From Patiria miniata (lineage: Eukaryota > Echinodermata > Asteroidea > Valvatida > Asterinidae): DNA of 64,000 nt. Made by a program: the position numbers and the translations under genes. The notes beneath the pieces were generated by a model, which worked only from the letters and a program-made list of their open reading frames with translations, had not been told where the DNA came from and did no database searches. Shown in pieces: positions 35,501 through 44,792 of this stretch (position 1 is its first letter; the number at the start of each line of letters is the position of its first letter). The DNA lies in the NCBI RefSeq assembly GCF_015706575.1, contig NW_024037072.1, positions 1,121,001-1,185,000 of the forward strand, given 5' to 3'.

Positions 35501-37964
35501 CATATATGAAGAAACAGAGCAGTTTACATACATTGAAGAATTGTAAGGTCAGGGAACCAGTCTAGCTGGCTTGTACCAGTTCATAGGTGAGTAATCGATT
35601 GCAAACAAGTGCGATGGTCAATTGGGGCCAGTATTTGAAAAAAAGGCAATTTTTCCCAACACTGGTCGGCTGACCAGCGTTGGAAATTGATACAAAAATA
35701 CCACTTTTCTTGAAAATGACAGTATACCAGGTGCCATGACTTTACAGGATGCTTTACACTGTCATTCACTAACAGTCCAGCAAGGTATTTCAATATGATT
35801 TGGTAGTTTTATTGTTTGATGTTTGCAAATGTTGTATTTTCCCTTTAAATGAAATCTAGTGGTGGCTTTTTGAAATTCAAATTGAGAATTGAGCTTGGCG
35901 ATGTTCGGAGGCGAAATTAAAGTATCGATATAGGGAATCGTCGTTTGATACAAGTGTTAAAATAACCGGGAAAACCTATACTATCAGGACTTGCAGAATA
36001 CTCTAGCGAGTGAGTTGTAATGACAATGAAACAAGGCGCAATTGATATAGTGCTATGATACACAGACGTTCCACACGGGTCAGCATCGGTCAGTATTGTA
36101 TTAGTTCATGTAAATCACTGGTAGAACCTAATGATGCCCGATAGATGTTCAAATATGGTACCATCATAATAAATACAGAAACAATTACATCTCAGGTGCG
36201 TGATGAATTAAAGTCGTAAGGGCGAAATAAGTAAAATTGTCGAAATTAGGGTTTTCATTTGATATGCATTTTGTCTCAAGGGGCTACGTCATTCTGACGT
36301 AATTTAGAGTATGAAAACGACGGAAGGAATGTCCCCGGCTGAAGGACCTTAGCGTTTAATACCAATATAGCAAAATATGTTTCAAGTGCGTTAACGTCCC
36401 ACTGAAGTGGGTAGGTAAAACCAAGGTTATTCCAGGCAAAAGGACTTTATTATTTAACATGCCAAGTAACCACACGTTTTAGAAAAGATGAAGTTCCCGG
36501 TAACAAGGTCGTTATCAAAATTTGTTGAATAACATCAAATTAAGCAATACTTTGAAATACAAATGCACTACATTTGTTTACTGTTTAAATTAGTAACGAA
36601 TTTCATGAGTTTAAATATCAGCTTTATGGGATTTTATCTCCAAAAGTGTGTGTGTGTGTTTTTTTTTTATCGTGCCTGCGCTGCTACTTAATTTTCCTTG
36701 TCTCACTACGAATGACAAAATTTTTCCAAACTTAAATGTGCCCTAACCCAATATTCCCTTGTCCTTTTCCCACGAATTTCTGTATGTTTACTAATTAGGC
36801 CACGGGCGACAAATATAATCTAATTGCGACAGCGAAATTGTGCCTCTACAGGGGGCTGTGACATTAAGGAGAACTGAAAATGTCTCCTTAAAGGAGACAT
36901 TTTGGAGACAAAAGGCTTTTGCTGTAATTTTCAGAAATGGATGGAATTGGGGGGTTGGAAATATATAGCAAATATAGTTACACTGACTTTTTTGAGGTTT
37001 TGGGTTCGAAAATGCTATAAAAACAAGAAAAACGATCATTTTCCTGTAGTCTGGTTCCCTGACTCCATATAAGAAGAAACAGAGCAGTTTACATACATTG
37101 GGGAATTGTAAGGTCAGGGAACCAGTCTAGCTGGCTCGTACCCGTTCATAGGTTTGTAATCGATTGCAAACAAGTGTGATGGTCAATTGGGGCCAGTATT
37201 TGAAAAAAAGTCAGTTGTTTCCAACGCTGATCGGCCGATCAGCGTTGGAAATTGATACAAAAATACCACTTTTCTTGAAAATGACAGTATACCAGGTGCT
37301 ATGATTTTACAGGATGCTTTACACTGTCATTCACTAACAGTCCAGCAAGGTATTTCAAAATGATTTGGAAGTTTTATTTTTTGATGTTTGCAAATGTTGT
37401 ATTTTCCCTTTAATAGCCGATGTCTCCATCGTGGAAAGAAATTACGATAACGTTTCTCCTTAATGGTACCATTACACGTATAACAATACATGTACAATAC
37501 CGCTGTCCACTTAAAAAATGGCGGCCTTCGTCGGCAAGAACGAACTCTTGCTTTAATGAATTTATACAACGACTTTATCCAATGATGTTGTACATTAATT
37601 TGGATCAAAAACTGAGGGAAAAATCAAGAAAAGGTAAAAAGGGCGTTTGCCGAAGTTGGATTGTACTGTCGGACAAAATACTTAGAAATAAACGCTGAAT
37701 AAAGGCCATGATGTTTTTTTACATGCACTGCTCAAGTTCATTAGAATTCCATTTGATTCCAACATATCCCACTTTGCTGTCATTACAATTTTGATCATAA
37801 CTTACAAGTTCCCGTAGTGTGGTCTGCGCTAGGCCCAGTTTCCGGGCTTGGTGTGCCGCCGCTACCAAGTGCCCAATCGAAGTCATCATTCGCACTGTTG
37901 ACGTACTGACAAAAGTCGCTGTTGTCGAAGTCACAGTCAAAAGGCGACACGGGTGTCGATTTTT
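10342..37964 (-). CDS. Tandem MAM-domain gene, domains M1-M16 (3' end present, 5' end not found)
   Basis: Forty-eight exons encode sixteen consecutive MAM domains of about 170 residues each. MAM domains are extracellular beta-sandwich adhesion modules with four conserved cysteines; here Cys1 is in CDFD, Cys2 in [NH]LC, Cys3 in TGAC and Cys4 ends exon C. WYHMYG, the MAM core motif, is in every exon B except where noted. Every block uses the phases 1-1-0-1. I see only MAM domains, with short Pro-rich linkers (LPPNTPDP or PTVPLPAL) between them, no membrane span, and a stop right after the last Cys. A secreted or matrix protein is the likely product (inference). The start, signal peptide and link to M17-M22 are unresolved. 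Confidence 0.85.
12250..13368 (-). CDS. MAM domain M2
   Basis: Exons: A 13195-13368 (174 bases), B 12482-12738 (257), C 12250-12334 (85). Exon A has the linker LPPNTPDPSFLVD, then CDFDDAIHLCHYTNSKND. Exon B carries the YNIGTLNVYTE subtype and exon C reads LVFISENAVGSQGNVAIDD and ends GVCS. The donor after exon C is G|GTAGGT. The C-to-A intron towards M1 is unique sequence apart from parts shared with sister introns. Confidence 0.9.
13879..15198 (-). CDS. MAM domain M3
   Basis: Exons: A 15025-15198, B 14101-14357, C 13879-13963. Exon B belongs to the HNVGTLNVYTE subtype, matching M5 and not its neighbours M2 and M4. In exon A the usual NDDGDWY is NDVSDWY. The A-B intron holds an extra stretch (about 14400-14690, including a TGATACATG repeat) that is missing from sister introns. 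Confidence 0.9.
15702..16819 (-). CDS. MAM domain M4
   Basis: Exons: A 16646-16819, B 15933-16189, C 15702-15786. Exon B is the YNIGTLNVYTE subtype. Exon A has VVDCDFDDVIHLC, and its end codes T in place of N before the splice (GGAACCT|GTGAGT). Exon C is standard (LVFISENAVGSQGN), with a G|GTAGGT donor as in M2. Confidence 0.9.
17343..18394 (-). CDS. MAM domain M5
   Basis: Exons: A 18221-18394, B 17569-17825, C 17343-17427. Exon B is the HNVGTLNVYTE subtype with GSASWSQSG (Arg replaced by Ser). The A-B intron is the shortest of the class, about 395 bases. The intron upstream of exon A closely matches that of M4, including a shared palindromic-looking CCGGCCACGTGGCGGGC segment. Confidence 0.9.
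18915..20047 (-). CDS. MAM domain M6
   Basis: Exons: A 19874-20047, B 19141-19397, C 18915-18999. Exon A has LPPKTPDP (Lys in place of Asn). Exon B is the YNIGTLSVYTE subtype and ends NIDPRTEFK where most sisters have SIDPGSEFK. Exon C is standard for the class. Confidence 0.9.
20232..21604 (-). CDS. MAM domain M7, boundary member of the first class
   Basis: Exons: A 21449-21604, B 20463-20719, C 20232-20316. Exon B and C are of the M1-M7 class (YNIGTLNVYTE; SENAFGSQGNIAIDD). Exon A is only 156 bases and clearly different: DKPFSPVDCDFD, then LCNYTNSKSDNGDWYRRSGK and ADHTTAN. So the 5' exon is older or was joined at the class boundary. A 321-base hAT-like MITE (20954-21274) sits in the A-B intron. 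Confidence 0.88.
20954..21274. mobile_element. hAT-like MITE with perfect 8-bp target duplication
   Basis: The left end is CAAAGGCGGATCCAG and the right end is CCGGATCCGCCCTTG, an inverted repeat. The eight bases outside are identical, TCACCCAC at 20946-20953 and 21275-21282. An 8-bp duplication and CA..TG ends are typical of hAT transposons. No transposase is present. Part of the interior (GGGGTTCGGG to GATCTGAGGCAATTTCTGAC) recurs at about 6195-6275. Confidence 0.85.
21854..22834 (-). CDS. MAM domain M8, first of the second class
   Basis: Exons: A 22676-22834 (159 bases), B 22181-22449 (269), C 21854-21935 (82). Exon A has [18 protein letters not shown]. Exon B ends NAAINIDLGSKFQ. Exon C is unusual, [19 protein letters not shown], close only to M17 ([19 protein letters not shown]). 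It joins in phase to the M7 exon A. Confidence 0.9.
23234..24227 (-). CDS. MAM domain M9
   Basis: Exons: A 24066-24227 (162 bases), B 23531-23799, C 23234-23315. Exon A starts with a one-codon-longer linker (LPTEPLSALKCDFD) and has SNHLCQFKNS. Exon B has [15 protein letters not shown] and ends IASGVEFQ. Exon C reads [19 protein letters not shown] and ends EGDC. A G-rich run lies in the C-to-A intron near 23083. Confidence 0.9.
24453..25365 (-). CDS. MAM domain M10
   Basis: Exons: A 25207-25365, B 24759-25027, C 24453-24534. Exon A is the ALNC subtype (PTAPLSALNCDFD) with [17 protein letters not shown]. Exon B has DEARLDS (Lys changed to Glu) and VDMGSLTVY. Exon C reads VSFVAGRGSDVRSDIAIDD. 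Exon A opens the first copy of the 3.12-kb duplication. Confidence 0.9.
25850..27175 (-). CDS. MAM domain M11
   Basis: Exons: A 27014-27175, B 26154-26422, C 25850-25931. Exon A is the ALKC subtype (LPTVPLSALKCDFD). Exon B ends LEFR, not LEFQ. Its sister M13 is almost identical, including a 590-base A-B intron with CTCAGTTAAAGTATTATTAT and an oligo-A tract. Confidence 0.9.
27592..28483 (-). CDS. MAM domain M12
   Basis: Exons: A 28325-28483, B 27877-28145, C 27592-27673. It has the ALNC-type exon A (PTAPLPALNC) and VSFVAGRGSDVRSDIAIDD in exon C, like M10 and M14. Exon B has [10 protein letters not shown] and ends TTIDVDPGLEFQ. It marks the junction between the two 3.12-kb copies. Confidence 0.9.
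28972..30300 (-). CDS. MAM domain M13
   Basis: Exons: A 30139-30300, B 29278-29546, C 28972-29053. It is the duplicate of M11, including its introns. Exon B differs from M11 mainly at its end ([13 protein letters not shown] against DASIYITSGLEFR), so change is concentrated at the exon edge. Confidence 0.9.
30721..31612 (-). CDS. MAM domain M14
   Basis: Exons: A 31454-31612, B 31000-31268, C 30721-30802. ALNC-type exon A ([13 protein letters not shown]) with LCQLKNSAYDDFDW. Exon B ends TAIDVDPGLEFQ. It is the counterpart of M12. Upstream of exon A the intron still aligns to M10/M12 introns but is more diverged. Confidence 0.9.
32011..33064 (-). CDS. MAM domain M15
   Basis: Exons: A 32906-33064, B 32322-32590, C 32011-32092. 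Exon A is PPVPSSALKCDFD, nearly the same as M8. Exon B has SSPRLSSDKAQLDS (Arg to Gln) and ends with CGG before the donor. Exon C reads [20 protein letters not shown] and ends in G, giving a different joined codon from its sisters. Confidence 0.9.
33444..37964 (-). CDS. MAM domain M16, split by a 3.7-kb intron
   Basis: Exons: A 37806-37964, B 33822-34090, C 33444-33525. Exon A is diverged: STPVSPFDCDFDNSDFCQYV, then NDDFDWALGSGGTPSPETGP. Exon B starts SFGFFIFTEASEPRNPLDTA and ends WWETAISIDPGLEFQ, yet its centre ([20 protein letters not shown]) is the standard sequence. Exon C ends LDDKDC. The A-B intron (34091-37805) holds a mariner-like MITE and two copies of another repeat. No open reading frame start was found for exon B, which reads without Met. 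The exon A acceptor is CTCCAG. Confidence 0.85.
33640..33760 (+). repeat. Possible tRNA-derived SINE fragment
   Basis: In the M16 B-C intron the plus strand shows a D-arm-like AGCTCAGTTGGTATAGAGCA and, about 30 bases on, a T-arm-like GTCGCAAGTTCACCTC. Spacing fits a tRNA head, but the stems are poor and no tail was identified. Confidence 0.35.
34144..34729. mobile_element. Mariner-like MITE
   Basis: Left end CAGGGTGAATTCCCCC with AAAATGCAACCCTGAAACAT; right end is its inverse, AGGGTTGCATTTTTTGGGAG then GTCACCCTA. TA dinucleotides flank both ends (34142-34143 and 34730-34731). TA targets and CAGGGTG ends are usual in Tc1/mariner elements. The interior of about 590 bases has no long frame. It lies in the M16 A-B intron. 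Confidence 0.65.
35330..35844 (+). mobile_element. TTAA-flanked inverted-repeat element, copy 1
   Basis: Left end AGGGAATATACATCATTT and right end GTTGTATTTTCCCT form an inverted repeat, with TTAA outside both (35326-35329 and 35845-35848). Shared interior words include GACTCCATAT, AGAGCAGTTTACATACATTG and CAATTGGGGCCAGTATTTGA. Copy 2 is at 36915-37411 and copy 3, inverted, at 48601-49118. No coding capacity. Confidence 0.75.
36915..37415 (+). mobile_element. TTAA-flanked inverted-repeat element, copy 2 (5' end altered)
   Basis: About 500 bases highly similar to copy 1, ending TTTTCCCTTTAA at 37415. The left terminus is missing: TTTTGCTGTAATTTTCAG follows directly on unrelated GGAGACAAAAGG sequence. 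It includes a near-palindrome around CTGATCGGCCGATCAG at 37230. Confidence 0.7.
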
Positions 37965-38686
37965 CTGGAGAAAAATCCATAAAAGTCAGGTTATTCAGAT
38001 ATTTTGTATAGACAAACCTAGGCAATCGAACACTGTATACAAAAGAGGCCCCCTTCAATGGAGAAACCATTGCCCTGAGGGATCTGTTCTCATTTGTTGC
38101 AGTTTGTTTTCTCTTGCGTTGTAGCAATTAATATCTTATGCTATGGTCTTTTCTGTGAAGAATCACACAAAACACTGCAGACTGCAGCCAGTGCTTTTTC
38201 CAAGCGTTTCTTCTATAAAATCCCTTCCTTCCATTATTTGCTGGCATAGGCACAGTGATCGATAACTGGATATGTTTTCACCAGATATGCTATATCGAAT
38301 ATTTTAAATATTGTGCAACTAGATGAAGATGTTTTTCACTTACCCTTTACAACTCCTCCTGCAGCAAATGCCACTATTTAGCAAACATAAACAAAGTAAA
38401 CAAAATATTAACATCAAAATGATTGTTGTGAGACACCGTCCCAAGCTCAATCACATCGCACCCCTAAAAATGTATATTTCTGAATCAAAATCACCTAATG
38501 CAATTCCGCATTTCTCTCCTGCAGATCGAAAAACACGTGTTAGAATCTTAATAACAGAATGTGAATATTGTAGCGGAACAGTTAATATTGGCGCGCTAGG
38601 TTCACCGTAGTTTATTTGATTGGTACGCGGACTTCTGTCCGTTGTACAGCGCGCGAGTTGCGTGGCTGATTGGTACCCAGCGCGGG

Positions 38687-38694
38687 TATATAAG
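38687..38694 (+). promoter_or_regulatory. TATA box of the LTR promoter
   Basis: TATATAAG lies about 120 bases into the LTR, after two ATTGG (CCAAT-type) motifs and before a GC-rich stretch and a pyrimidine-rich tract with CACTC motifs. If active it would drive transcription to the right, opposite to the MAM gene. Confidence 0.6.
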
Positions 38695-38986
38695 CGCGTG
38701 TCGCGCGCGCACTCACTCTCTTCCATTTCACTCGTCCATGGATTGAACTCTCCCATTGCACTGCTCACGTTGTGTGCTTTAGCTGTTAATTGTGGCGCGA
38801 AGCGTAGCACAGTTCCCGCTCAGAGACTTGGAGTTGCTGGAGCGTGTGTAGTACAGCTGTGGTCAGTCTCTCACTCAGGAAGAGCACTGGTTTAGTTCCG
38901 GTGAGTGTAGGGATTAGGAAATCTGGTTGGTACGGGAAGCATTCCAGTTCTTGACGATTATTGGAAAGGGGCCAATTCTTACAATT

Positions 38987-39091
38987 AAGCAGGACACACC
39001 TAAGTAGGACACACCTAAGTAGGACACACCTAAGTAGGACACACCTTAGTAGGACGCACCTAAGTAGGACGCACCTAAGTAGGACGCATCT
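38987..39091 (+). repeat. 15-base tandem repeat inside the LTR
   Basis: Seven units of AAGTAGGACACACCT with small changes (first unit AAGCAGG; last three have GACGCA). It lies between the TATA box and the AATAAA, so it would be part of the repeated (R) or nearby transcribed region. Confidence 0.85.
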
Positions 39092-39113
39092 TATTGGGTC
39101 TCCAAGTGGTTAT

Positions 39114-39119
39114 AATAAA
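39114..39119 (+). terminator. LTR polyadenylation signal
   Basis: AATAAA within TATAATAAAGC, about 420 bases after the TATA box and 223 before the LTR end, in the order expected for U3-R-U5. Confidence 0.6.
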
Positions 39120-41038
39120 GCAGTGAAGCCCTAAATACCCGAGTGTCTGATCTATTCATTGGACGTTAACCCTTCCCCGAGTGTGTTCGTGAGGTTTGCG
39201 TGAGAGCGCGAGTGAGTGTGTTCCCTGAGCGCCTGGCGGTAGACTGCCCCAAAACGGACCTGTTCCCCTGGCCTTCCCCACAGCCGCTCGTCGGGTCGGC
39301 AGAGAGCAATATCCAAGGCATCGTCGACACAAGACCGCCACAATATGATAAACTAGCTGAGTATAGCACTTTGAACTGAACTGACTGCAAAAGTTAAACG
39401 TATACAGCTAAATTCCTCAATTCTTACCGCAGAGTTAACAGTCCCATAAAACCGCTTTGCTCTTTAAGAGTTTTGTAGTCAATTTAAAGTTGTCCCAACC
39501 ATTACTTCCCATCCATACAAAGCCTCAACGAAATTCAATTTCAGACAAAGTCGGATTAATTTTACCAATTGCAGATCAAAGAATGAATTTACCAATAAGC
39601 AGGGCAGCAACAGCCAATGCTCCGGCGTCCGTCTTGCCCATGGTGGCTCCCCGTTGCGCACAAGCCACGATGATTCAGAGACACTTCAAAACCTCCCATT
39701 ATATGGAATTTCAGTCCAAACTGGGAATGGTAATTTAGATCACCTGAGGCAGCTGAATAAATGCAAAAGTAGATTAAGTGTCTTGATTAGTTTCACAGTC
39801 AGCTGAACGAAAGAAATTAATCACTGAGTCAGTATCTGCCCGGTTCGTTTGCTAGTTGTTGCGTCAGACTTGTAGTTCACGCAAGCGTTATACAAAATAA
39901 GGCCAAACTTTACTACTCAATTGTTTTTGTTTTGGTCCATGTTCCTTTTTCACAATGTAGGCTTTAACTTTTGAATTTCAATTCAATAAATCTTTTGCCT
40001 TTCTATTTCCAATAGAAAACATGTTCCCTACCCCTCATGAAAAACGGCAGATGACGGAAATCATTTGGTATAAGTTGCAATTTGGTATGAGTTGGTATAA
40101 GTTGCTAACACAATACAAGAAGAAAGTAAAATGGTCTTCAAAAATAAATAGGTATCTTTTCCGATAGTTGTTAAATCATTCTATACTGAGTTGCATGCAC
40201 ATTATAAGCCTACTTTCGAAACTAACATGAGATAAGAAATGGTGACACCGCTTCAATAGTGATGGGTATCCTCGAGATTGAACCCAAGGACTTATAGTTC
40301 TCTCCAAAAAAGAAAAAGAAGAGTTATATTCTCTAGAATCGTAATAAATGACCGTGTTCGAAAGTGAAAGTTCAGGGTTTTCTGGTATACAGTCATTAGC
40401 TCTGTAAGCTGATCTATTAACAAGCAGCTTACAGACGATAATCGTTTCTGCCATAAATTGAAAGCATTAAGTGTCTTGTTTACATGTAGGCCCTACTTTC
40501 TGTGACAGCTGCATCTCCTGGAAAGTTTAACCCCATGCGAACAACTGAACTAATTCAAAATTGAACAACTACTGTACCTGCATGCAGTCTGTAGCTTGAC
40601 TGAGATTTCTAATTTTCGTATTTTATTGTTGTAGCCACACTCTGAGTAATCATCAAGTCTCATTTTCCACGGTTTGCTGCATTTGTGAATGTTGCTAGCA
40701 TTGTGACTAGTGCATGACTCCCCTCCAGTAGCTATACATTGTATATACGGGTGGAAGGTTTTGATCCGGAAAAGTGTCATTTTGAACCGGGCAAAGTATC
40801 AGGTCATGTAAAATCCGGATTCTGGGTCAAATCGTGGCCGGCGATATTTTTTTTTACACAACTATCTTTGTGCACTTTCCTATGGGGCTTTGTTTTTATA
40901 ACCAGGCTTGAGTGGAGGCTACTATTTTTCAACTCGGTACGGATTTCGGACTTTATTTCCCTTTTAAAACAATTCCGATCATTAACCAGCACGCCTAACC
41001 ACCGGGCAACGGCGGTGCTCGACAAAACCCTGCAATTC

Positions 41039-41135
41039 CAGGGGCGGATCCAGGAATTTTCGCAGGGGGGGGGGGGACAGAGCTGGGGGCGGTGGTGTTT
41101 TGACCCCCCAAAACCCCCCTCTGGATCCGCGCCTG
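41039..41135. mobile_element. 97-base inverted-repeat micro-element
   Basis: Left end CAGGGGCGGATCCAGG, right end CTGGATCCGCGCCTG. AATTC is present directly outside both ends (41034-41038 and 41136-41140). The ends match the hAT-like MITE at 20954. The interior is a poly-G run and a short G/C-rich core. Confidence 0.65.
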
Positions 41136-42672
41136 AATTCATAAATCATATACTTTCACACATGTGGAGAGAGTACATGTATATACGCGCGCACGCGAAA
41201 GTAAAAATTTACAGGATAAGAGCGCCGCTGCCCTATACCTACGCAGCGCTCTACAATCCTATAACCTTGATTCAAGTCGCCTGAAAAATGGGTACCCTGT
41301 ACTATTGTGTAAATACAATGTGCGCAGCCGGAACGTTTTGGAGTGCATTGTCGATACATTGAGGCTGCGTGCTTGCAGCCTGTAGGCCGTAGCGTAAATT
41401 CATCTCTCGGTCTCTATTGAGTTGTTAAATCTTAGGACAATGGATGAATACAAGCCTACTAATGTTATGTGTAACAACTTTACCGAACTATGTGAAATTC
41501 AAAGAAGGGACTAGGAGGACACACTACTTGACAAGAAATGCGCCTGTCATTTTGACCCCTCAACTCTCGATGTGACCTGATAAGAAAGTTACAGTTGAGA
41601 GTTCTCTCTTGTAATATTTATGCATGCAATCATGCGTTACTTGCATCGTCCAATAGGGACAAGTTAGCCACAATGAAACAGCTGTTTTAGCTAGAATACA
41701 CGACCTATTTCAGTAATTCAAATAACTGAAATGTGCTATCTATTCACTGACACGTAGTGAACTGTTCACAAACAAAGGGGATACATGTACCTCTTTGGTA
41801 ATAGAAACTGTTATATTATTTTAGTCTGTATCTGCTCGATGTTTTTGTTGCAGAATTGGTGGATTTTCAGGAAACCTCAAGAACCCCCCGGTGTAAACGA
41901 GATCCCTTGACCCTTATTTATATTCCTGGAAAATGTCTAGATCCGATTGTATACTGAGGGGATTGGTTGAGTACAAACTGTTGGAAAACTCATTTCACAA
42001 TGTCTTCCTTTTGACACGTAAATTGTCTCTATATGACCTGGTTTAAAAGTGAAAGTTGAGTTCCAACCTGTCGTACTCCCTCCCTTCTGCAAATACATCA
42101 GGCCTTAAATCAATAATTTAATCGTCGTATACTAATGACCTCTAATTTCTATAGACACCAGTCGTCAGTGGTAATTTTCTAAGTAACTACTGGGACAGAC
42201 AGTCGACCTGAAAAACACGACCTCTTTAACAACTAAAGACCATACGATTAAAGTCGTCAATCTTTGACATCTCCAGTATTTCCTTTTACGGACGGCGTAG
42301 CTGTTGTTCAAATCTGAAATACCTAGACCCCTTTTAAATGCTAGGCCAAGATCATTAGATGATACAGGCCAACACCTGGAATAGCTCATCACAATTTTTG
42401 CTAGGATAGATCCAGGAATATGATAACAATAACATAACTAGAAGTCACCGAAAATCATGGCGCCCAACATGGCCTCCATTTTCCAATTTTATCATAACTA
42501 TGTAACAGATAAAGTGTCTATAAACATTATGATTTAAGACAAATGAATCAAATAAAATCAGTAATTATAATGTCAAAAACTCAGAATTATCCATAACCAA
42601 GACCAAAACTGTAACGTCTGCACGTTGGGCACAAAATTAGCTGAGTGTTTCCAAACGCACGTGTGGCACACT

Positions 42673-43107
42673 CAGTGGCAGCACTACGGGGGATGGGGGG
42701 AAGGGGGGGGGGGGGGGCGCCATGGGGGCATCCCCCAAAGTTGTTTCTTTGCCCCCGCCATTTGCCCCCAGTTTTCCCCAACTTTTTTTTCCACGAATAG
42801 ATTAATTATGTTTTATTTTCTTCGCTGTTAAGATTCATAACAAGTTGAAAATATATAGTGAATCATCAGTTCTGTGGACACATTTTGGGCGTATTACAGT
42901 ATTAATGAACATTGGTACTTTGGTAGGAAAAACACGCTTCACATGCATTTATACAGCCATAGATGGAGTGCAGCCAACGTCAATTTACTTACTTTCCCCT
43001 CAGATTTTGAATTACCGTCATCTATCCCCCTAAAATCTTGTCTTGCCCCCCCCCTCCTATTTCCCCCATGCCCCTCCCCCAAATTTTAGAGTCTGGCGCC
43101 GCCACTG
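42673..43107. mobile_element. hAT-like MITE, degenerate
   Basis: Left end CAGTGGCAGCACTA and right end TGGCGCCGCCACTG form an inverted repeat. The flanking octamers GGCACACT and GGCGCATT agree at six of eight positions, as a decayed 8-bp duplication would. Interior includes a poly-G stretch and C-rich runs near the right end. Confidence 0.55.
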
Positions 43108-44360
43108 GGCGCATTTTAAATAATCTTAAAGTGCACGTTCTCGCTTAAACATTAAAACAGTCTTTAAAGTTTACAAATTCCAATAACACATCCTCTCCAC
43201 CCTGATATCCAAAACGTTTGTCAACAAATTAAGTCTTCTTTTGTAAGCGCATTTAGAAATGGTTCACTGCGCACTTACTTTTTTTCTCGGAAACTCGCGC
43301 CAAGGTAACATTTGTCTGTTAACTTTCTTGAAGGTAGATAAACTAAAGGGAATGTTTAGACCTTGATAAAGTTTCACTCACTGTGAAATAAGAGGTAAAA
43401 ATTAATGTCCGCTCTAGCAAGGCACTGCAAAAACGACAAATCGCCAAAGTGCGCCACGTTAGGGGCCAAGATATTTTGAACACAGAATACAGCCGTTTTC
43501 CTAGTTCCGGATGACCTGATGGTTGTAGGCAACATGGCATGTACTTGCAAGAACTTTGGGCTCTTCATAGGCGAAGCTAGGGGGGGGGGGGATGTATTTA
43601 ACCCCCCCCTTCCCAAATATTTTGTAAAGACTGCCCTTTTCCATTGATATGTCTTTTTTTCACCAGCGCTTACCCCCCCCTTGCCCTTTTTCTGCCAGCG
43701 GCCTTTGCGAGTGGCTGTTTTTGCGCATGTATCGCCCCTCCCCTGAAAAGCCCCATATATTGTCCGTTAGTGTGAACACTCGTCGGTTTTGACATCACCC
43801 CCATCAACAGCTGATACCTGCCCCGCCCCTCCCCCCACGCACATACCCCCACACTTAGCATTTGGGGTTTATGGGGTACCACTATTGTTCGACCCTAATT
43901 CCCTTCTTTTGTTCTCCTTTGTTCCCTTAGAAATCCCAAAATACATAGCGTTAGGGCTATGGGGTACTTTAATTTCTAAAGACAGACATTTGGGGTACCA
44001 TTGTCCCTATTGTTGCCCTTTGTTCCCGGTACCCCATAAGTGCCAATATGTAAGAGCACCCTAGCTTACACACACACTATTTGATTTTACGGAGGTCAAG
44101 TGTCCGGAGAAAAAAGACGTGTCTACATTTCAGCACGGATACATGCAAGTACCCTTTTCAAAAATGTTTTGCCCCCCAATAAAAATTACCTTGCTACTCC
44201 CCTGCTCTTTTGCACTCAATGTGCAGTTAATGCAGCGGTCAAACTCACAACAACACTGCGCTGATACTATTTGGACATTACTTTTGAAGATACTGCAACG
44301 AGTGATGAAGGTGAAGACGTTTGTATGCACTGTTTGTGCAACATTATGATGTCATATTAA

Positions 44361-44792
44361 CCCTCCAACGCAGAAACTAGCCCTTTTGGGGACCCAATTT
44401 GGTTAATTACCTTAATAAAAAAAAATTTCCAACCAATTCTGGTGATCTTCCATCTAATCCTAGCCAGAGACACCCACTACGGATATATGCAGTCACCTTT
44501 AGTGTGTGACCCCGGGTCAGGCATATCTGAGCCTGACAACCTGGGCTGCCCATACACGTGCACAAAACAAAGTCACTTGCGGGTAGCCAAGACCACGACT
44601 TGACCACAGACTATGTATACAACATCTGTTTCCTGTCAATGACCTCCTTATTTATAGTCTACAGACATGTCGAGATTGTATACATATAGATACAGTGTTG
44701 TGTAGCCTCAAACCAAGGCGCTAAATATCTGGGTCCCCGGAGGGACCCCTTACTGTAAGCGTGTTAGTAAATGGGCTTTCTGCGTCGGAGGG
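44361..44792. mobile_element. piggyBac-like MITE flanked by TTAA
   Basis: Left end CCCTCCAACGCAGAAA, right end TTTCTGCGTCGGAGGG: 15 of 16 bases pair. TTAA lies outside both ends (44357-44360 and 44793-44796). TTAA targets and CCC-starting ends are the piggyBac signature. About 432 bases with no transposase. Confidence 0.82.

Larger units (their letters stand above)
38569..39342 (+). mobile_element. Solo LTR, Ty3/gypsy-type, with 4-bp target duplication
   Basis: 774 bases begin TGTAGCGG and end CCGCCACA (imperfect inverted ends, TG..CA). ATAT lies immediately outside both ends (38565-38568 and 39343-39346). Inside, in proper order: CAAT-like GATTGG motifs, a TATA box TATATAAG at 38687-38694, seven copies of a 15-base repeat, and AATAAA at 39114-39119. 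No internal retrotransposon sequence follows, so it is a solo LTR left by recombination. The 4-bp duplication suggests Ty3/gypsy. Confidence 0.88.

Noticed and set aside
37795..38127. Met-initiated frame continuing into M16 exon A as a possible first exon
   Set aside because: The N-terminal part has no signal peptide, and a good acceptor (CTCCAG) sits at the usual exon A boundary in the usual phase.
40739..41284. 181-codon plus-strand frame
   Set aside because: It runs through the 97-base hAT-type micro-element with a poly-G run and has no domain; chance frame.
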